Assembly: GCA_015680685.1 (NCBI GenBank)
Contig: MNCI01022583.1
Span: 339,681-386,733 of the forward strand
Length of the DNA stretch: 47,053 nucleotides
Reading direction: 5' to 3'
From: Gnetum montanum
Taxonomy: Eukaryota; Streptophyta; Gnetopsida; Gnetales; Gnetaceae
The translations under genes and the position numbers were made by a program. Position 1 is the first letter of the stretch; each line of letters starts with the position of its first letter. A model generated the notes under the pieces. The model did no database searches. It saw only the letters and a program-made list of their open reading frames with translations, and had not been told where the DNA came from. Positions 42,757-47,053 of this stretch are shown here, one piece after another.

Positions 42757-43650
42757 TGATGGATCACGTCAAGGGTTACGTCGACAAGGCCTCATCAATG
42801 TAGCCTCGTTGATGCAACCCCATCAACATGGCCACATCGACATAGAATTTGATATGTTGATGTGCCCTCATCAATGTAGTGCCTATTTTTCCCTATAAAT
42901 ATGTGTTCACCCATCATGTTTATGGCATCTTTTGTCATAGTTTTCATGAAGCTCTTGTAGTTTTGTCATTTGAAAGTTAAAATATTTTTCTAAATACTCA
43001 CAATAGGAGTCAAAGAGTGTACAGATCTTTGTTCAAGCACTATTGTACTTGAGCATAACAATGTGTGTAGCAATAAAGACAAGTTTTTTGATAACCCTTG
43101 CCACACTTTGAAATAGATTAATTGTTTATTTATGCATTTAATGTTTTGTACAATTTTCTTCAATGCTTTAAGTAATTAAGCTAATTTAAGCTAGATTAAT
43201 TAGTGATTAATTAAGCACATAAGTACGACCACCTTGAGCATACACTTGATGCTTAGTAATCCTAGTAATGCTTAGCATTTGGTAACCCAATAGCATTAAA
43301 CATGTTCAAGATGTGTACGAAAAGTGGGAACAAATTCTTATGTTAGGATTAGTTAGGTGTAGCTAGTTAGATTAAATTAGCAATTTATTTTATTTTATTC
43401 ATTATCTTTTATCCTTAGGTGACTTAAAACATAAAACATATAAATGATAAAAATCATATGCCTCAATTGCACTTAACTATACCTTTGTAGTTCACAAGTG
43501 TAATTGGGAAGACAACGATTATAATGGTTAGTTTCACTTCCTAGAGACCAATGTAATTAAAAGGCTATAATTCCATAGAATTCAACCAGATCGTGCATGA
43601 ACGCTTAGTGATTCATATAGTTGGGCATAGGGTCTACTCGCCACTCATCA
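42757..43650 (+). repeat. Element C 3' LTR
   Basis: 894 bp, TGATGGATC to CTCATCA, followed by ATCCT. TATA at 42894 and AATAAA at 43072. U3 octamers start at 42779, 42793, 42807, 42821, 42835 and 42869, matching the 5' LTR sites one by one. It carries 62 bp (about 42940-43001) absent from the 5' LTR. The hairpin before the poly(A) signal here is GCAT-AACA-ATGT. Confidence 0.93.
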
Positions 43651-43655
43651 ATCCT
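43651..43655. repeat. Target site duplication of element C, right copy (ATCCT)
   Basis: Exact copy of 24114-24118. Confidence 0.9.
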
Positions 43656-43984
43656 TCATAAAATACTATTCTATGTACTTCCTCTTATATCTTATTATAC
43701 ACATTTTTTAATGTCTCACTTATGTCTTACATACCTTGTAAGATGATATGATGTTTTGGTTTATGACTTATGTCTCTTAACTTAATTACTTTATAAAGCT
43801 AATGATTGATCATTGTTAACCTTAATCAAGGTCTAACTATTGCATTATTATGTGATAAGTATTATGTGGTACAGCTCTCACTCTTTATCTTTTTCTTTCT
43901 ATTTCTTTTCCTTTAACCAATGAGGTATGAAAAAACGTAACAACACTACAAACATAAAAATCATTACTTAATATACCATTTTAG
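43656..43984. other. Unassigned AT-rich segment right of element C
   Basis: Continues the pre-insertion sequence into which C integrated. AT-rich, no frame of note, no repeat recognised. Confidence 0.4.
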
Positions 43985-44200
43985 AAGCTTATGTCATGTC
44001 CTAAAATTTAATTTAAAATATGAATCCTTTAATTTTAAAAAATAAAAACTAGGAAGCGATGCATTGGAACTCGAAATAATTGAAACATAGATACACTCTA
44101 TGATTTATCGAAGTTTATAACTCAATGCTACCTAGTAAAATCAAACCTGTGACATAGGGTTATCAAGCCAAGGCCCATACCACTAGGCTATCACCTCAAT
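43985..44200 (-). mobile_element. tRNA-derived SINE-like element
   Basis: On the minus strand a pol III-type internal promoter is visible: A box TAGCCTAGTGG (44180-44190) and B box GGTTTGATTTT (44137-44147), 43 bp apart as in tRNA genes, within a tRNA-like 5' part starting near 44200. A non-tRNA body follows and an A/T-rich stretch near 43990-44040 may be the tail. The B box has decayed from GGTTCGA. The 3' limit is approximate. Confidence 0.5.
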
Positions 44201-44544
44201 ATTAAAAATTTAAACTAGGGAGAGCCAACCATGTTATTCATCATCTAAAACTGTCCATACAATAGAGATAAGTTCACTATCAACAAACTTACATTATAAT
44301 ATTTAGGCATTCAGTTGGACCATTACGAAATATAAAGTTCTAAATGGACTTATTACATAAAAATTTATATAAAATGATTTTACTCTAATAGAAAAAAAGA
44401 ATTTAAACTTATTTCATCATACATTAGCTACGCTCAGCAATCTTTCTGCCCCAACCTCTAATACTAGATCTTGCACTGTCTAGATATAGCATTTTGAGGA
44501 AGGATGAAAACACCTTCTAGTAGAGCAACCTAGCAGAGCAACCA

Positions 44545-44556
44545 ACTTTGATACCA
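44545..44556 (-). other. Copia-type primer site remnant (tRNA-iMet), minus strand
   Basis: Minus-strand TGGTATCAAAGT, 10 of 12 bases of TGGTATCAGAGC. It suggests an old minus-strand copia LTR from 44557 upward, but no second LTR or coding part is visible in the window. Confidence 0.4.
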
Positions 44557-46523
44557 CTTAGAAAAATGTACTAGAATGTATAGGGTCCATGTCTACATAG
44601 GATATGTTAGTAAACAAAATGTAAACAAATGATTTCAATAGTTTATACACAAATTTTAAAACTATTAAGAAAATTATACCATCAAAATAACTAATAGAAC
44701 ATACCAAACTAGTCTTATTAGTCAATGGGTGATATAACTAATAACACAATGGATAAATTTAAATGTCATCATAACATGTGCCAACTATCATCTTTAAGTT
44801 ATATCAACAATATATAGTTCTTATATTATGTGTTATGTTACAATCAACAAATAACATAAAATAGATATAATCATTTCTAAAATATACATAAATGATGATA
44901 ATAATAATGATGTTGGAAAGGTTGATTCATCAATCTAATTACCTAAATTAACATAATTTCATAGTCATATCCCATACTATGACCTTGCTACCTTAGTAAA
45001 AAACATTGAAAATTAATCTAAAGTACCAAATATTATTCATTCATCTTCTTTTATTTATCATTGGTATTTCCTTGTTAGGTCTGGTTAACCTAGTAAAATA
45101 GAATATATTTTGAAATTCTAGTAGTTGGGTCATCCTAAATGTGAATTTGATGTTTAACACTATTTATCATAAATTTTTTTCATGATGTGCTACTAAAATT
45201 TTACACAAAAGTTTACTTGTATATATCTACTTTGCACATCAATTTCATAAAAATCATTCTAATATAATTCATAGGTTAAAATCTCCAAATCTTTAATTAT
45301 CTAACGTTTAGAATATTTAAGTAGAATTCTTGAATCTCTTCTAGAGGAAAATCATTTTTCATCTTAATTATTATTTCCAAATGTCTTCAAAGTTTGATAT
45401 AAACTCACATTACTGCACTTAAGGATCACATCAAAAGTCACCTCAAGAAATTTGTAGCTTGGTTTCTATTCAGAGGATAGAGGAGAGAGAAATGTTTGCA
45501 CAAGGATTGTTGCATAAAGGTCCACATAATGAAGATAGAGTAAGGAGATTCATTTCTATAAAATGTTTTTTTATTTATGACACATTGGAGAAGAAAGTTA
45601 TGCAATGTATGAAAAAGATGTACAAATACATTCAATCTAGTAATGCTTTGATTTCAATTGATGATATGGTTGACAAGTGGTAACATTATTAGAGGGCTTT
45701 TTCTTTAACATGAATGGATACAATGTCATTGTTATCATTGATGTGGTCATGCTTTAATGACTAATAAGTGGTTACATTATTGAAGTTTGGAATGTATCGA
45801 GACAATGTTATTATTATGCTCAAGAAGTAGATTGAATCTTTTGTGATCAGAAATAGCAATGGTTGAAAATAAGGAGAAATCATTATGAAGATTGTGATTA
45901 TATAACAGAAAGTAGTATATTATGTTATATTTTTTTCCTTTTTTTTTGCATTATGAAGAACATGTTCTTATAGTTGTTCCTTTCAATACATTATAAATGG
46001 TAACATTCATTTCAGTGAAATGAATGATGTGTGTTGAATCAATAGAATGACAAGAATTTGTGTTTTCTGTGGAAGTAAGTTAGGCAAGCATAATAGATTT
46101 GAAAATGCTACTAAAAAATTGGATTAGAAATAGTAATGTTAGTTGTTTCTAATTTTCAAGGTATGTATGAAAAATTTATCTATTTTTATTTATTTATCTT
46201 AGTTGTTTTGGTATCAAGGTTAGAAGAAAGATAGAATTAATATATGGAGGAGGAAGCATTGGGCTAATGGATGTTGTAGCTAACATTGTTTTTAGTAGGG
46301 GAGGAAATGCTCTTGGGTAAGATTATGTCTTTGGATTCCTATTAAGGTATTTTCCTCATGAACTTATTATTTGATTGTTATATGTATCTTGAATAACAAA
46401 GTGGTACCAAAATTTCTTGCATCTGAGTATGAAGAATTCCAACAATAATCAACTTTTGTTAGTGTAGTGTACTTGTGCATATCATACTAATAGTTTGAGT
46501 CTTTTCTTGTGATTTTTACTACC
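44557..46523. other. Unassigned AT-rich region
   Basis: Possible decayed LTR at its left end, otherwise nothing recognised. A 74-codon frame at 45459-45683 (start MVSIQRIEEREM) lacks any similarity I can name; it is preceded by an in-frame AT-rich stretch and is not called as a gene. Around 45680-46150 there are short echoes such as GTGGTAACATTATT/GTGGTTACATTATT. Confidence 0.35.
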
Positions 46524-47053
46524 TGATGATAGTCGTTACTCTAGTATTTATTCTAATTATTAAAGTGGTTACTCTAGCTGTTACTCTAGTAGTTACTCTA
46601 ATTATTAGAGTGGTTACTCTAGCAGTTACTTTAGCAGTTACTCTAATTATTAGAGTAGTTGCTTCCAAGCATATAAATACAGTGCCCAGGCCCACAATTG
46701 GGAAAAAGTATTTTAGCAGTCAAGTAGCAAAACTCTTATAGTCTATTTGAAAGTTAGAGTATTTTCCAAGTGCCTGTAGTAGGAGGTCTAAGTGTGGATG
46801 AATCTTTATTCAAGCATTATGTACCTGAGCACACCTTGTGTATGGCAATAAAGACAAGCTCTTCGATTCATCCTTATAGCACTTGAGATTTGTTTTCTTA
46901 CGTATTTCTTTTATTTTATTTTCTTATGCATTTATTTTATTTTATTTTATTTTATGCACTTTACATTTCTATTATTAGCACAACAATTCATTTTAATCAA
47001 TTAAGCAAATCATTAAATTACACAAGCACCACCACTTCGAGCATGCGTGTAAC
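46524..47053 (+). repeat. LTR G, 5' part, cut by the window edge
   Basis: Begins TGATGATAG and shares with the B LTR the R and U5 landmarks AAGCATTATGTACCTGAGCA, CAATAAAGACAAGC and CACTTCGAGCATGCGTG. TATAAATA is at 46672 and AATAAA at 46847, with a perfect hairpin ACAC-CTT-GTGT at 46831-46841. A (TTTTA)n simple repeat fills 46905-46955. Whether it is a solo LTR or the start of a full element lies beyond the window. Confidence 0.8.
46535..46663 (+). promoter_or_regulatory. U3 tandem repeat of LTR G (45-bp unit, GTTACT motif)
   Basis: GTTACT-type motifs start at 46535, 46547 (decayed), 46568, 46580, 46592, 46613, 46625, 46637 and 46658: steps of 12, 21, 12, 12, 21, 12, 12, 21, i.e. about 45-bp units. 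Each unit ends with a palindrome of the form CTCTAATTATTAGAG. The array ends 14 bp before TATA. It creates an accidental Val/Thr/Leu-rich frame at 46526-46741. Confidence 0.75.

Larger units (their letters stand above)
24119..43650 (+). mobile_element. Element C: long Ty3/gypsy (Athila/Tat-like) retrotransposon with ORF3, hosting D and E
   Basis: Full-length but dead element, 19.5 kb as it stands and about 13.1 kb after removing D and E with their duplications. Order: 5' LTR 24119, tRNA-Asp PBS, gag (split by E), protease, RT, RNase H, integrase, non-coding tail (split by D), ORF3, polypurine tract, 3' LTR to 43650. Same family as A, as shown by the LTR, the ORF3 and the tail. The catalytic RT motif FMDDF is still intact, but stops and frameshifts occur throughout and the protease Asp is lost. 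Flanking ATCCT copies show a single, otherwise undisturbed insertion. Confidence 0.92.

Noticed and set aside
45459-45683. 74-codon plus-strand frame as a small gene.
   Set aside because: No recognisable similarity, no supporting signals, AT-rich surroundings; length is not unusual for chance.
46526-46741. 71-codon Val/Thr/Leu-rich frame resembling a membrane peptide.
   Set aside because: It is a direct translation of the 45-bp U3 tandem repeat of LTR G.

Overview
The window is a repeat-dense, AT-rich stretch of a land-plant nuclear genome. The evidence is Ty3/gypsy retrotransposons of Athila/Tat character primed by tRNA-Asp, Ty1/copia remnants with tRNA-iMet-type primer sites, an RTE-like LINE tail, a tRNA-derived SINE, and a pseudogene fragment of a CCR4-type deadenylase. 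I see no intact host gene. The species cannot be read from the sequence. The nested insertions, heavy CpG decay and lack of genes suggest a large, methylated, repeat-rich genome.

Layout. (1) 1-4276: minus-strand, non-coding LTR element (F). (2) Element A, a long gypsy element entering from the left: 4277-5146 and 14879-19267. It is split by (3) element B, 5147-14873, with both LTRs, tRNA-Asp PBS, gag, protease, RT, RNase H, integrase, PPT and a perfect ACGCC target duplication. (4) 19268-24113: old debris with a minus-strand CCR4/EEP gene fragment between two direct repeats, a minus-strand copia gag and PBS, and a LINE 3' end. (5) Element C, 24119-43650, duplication ATCCT, carrying two later insertions: solo LTR E (25889-26718, ATGAT) and gag-only element D (31963-37543, CCAAT). 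(6) 43656-46523: debris with a SINE and a copia-type PBS. (7) 46524-47053: start of a further LTR (G).

A, B, C, D, E and G are related. They share LTR termini TGATGA...TCATCA, a TATAAATA box, a poly(A) signal in R and U5 motifs. A to D also share a purine tract ending in GTA before the 3' LTR, and two conserved non-coding blocks downstream of pol. A and C carry an extra reading frame of about 2.84 kb between pol and the 3' LTR. D keeps a short version of it and has gag but no pol. Every coding region is broken by stops and frameshifts, mostly of C-to-T/G-to-A type.

The most interesting signal is in the LTR promoters. Directly upstream of the TATA box are arrays of an 8-bp palindrome repeated at a 14-bp step with one 20-bp step, the last copy 24-25 bp before TATA. 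B, D and E use CGATATCG. A and C use a different palindrome, apparently CGTCGACG, in nearly the same geometry. Differences between sister LTRs at these sites fall on the CpG positions, so the ancestral arrays look CpG-saturated. The order of events is: A and C first; then B and F into A, and D and E into C.
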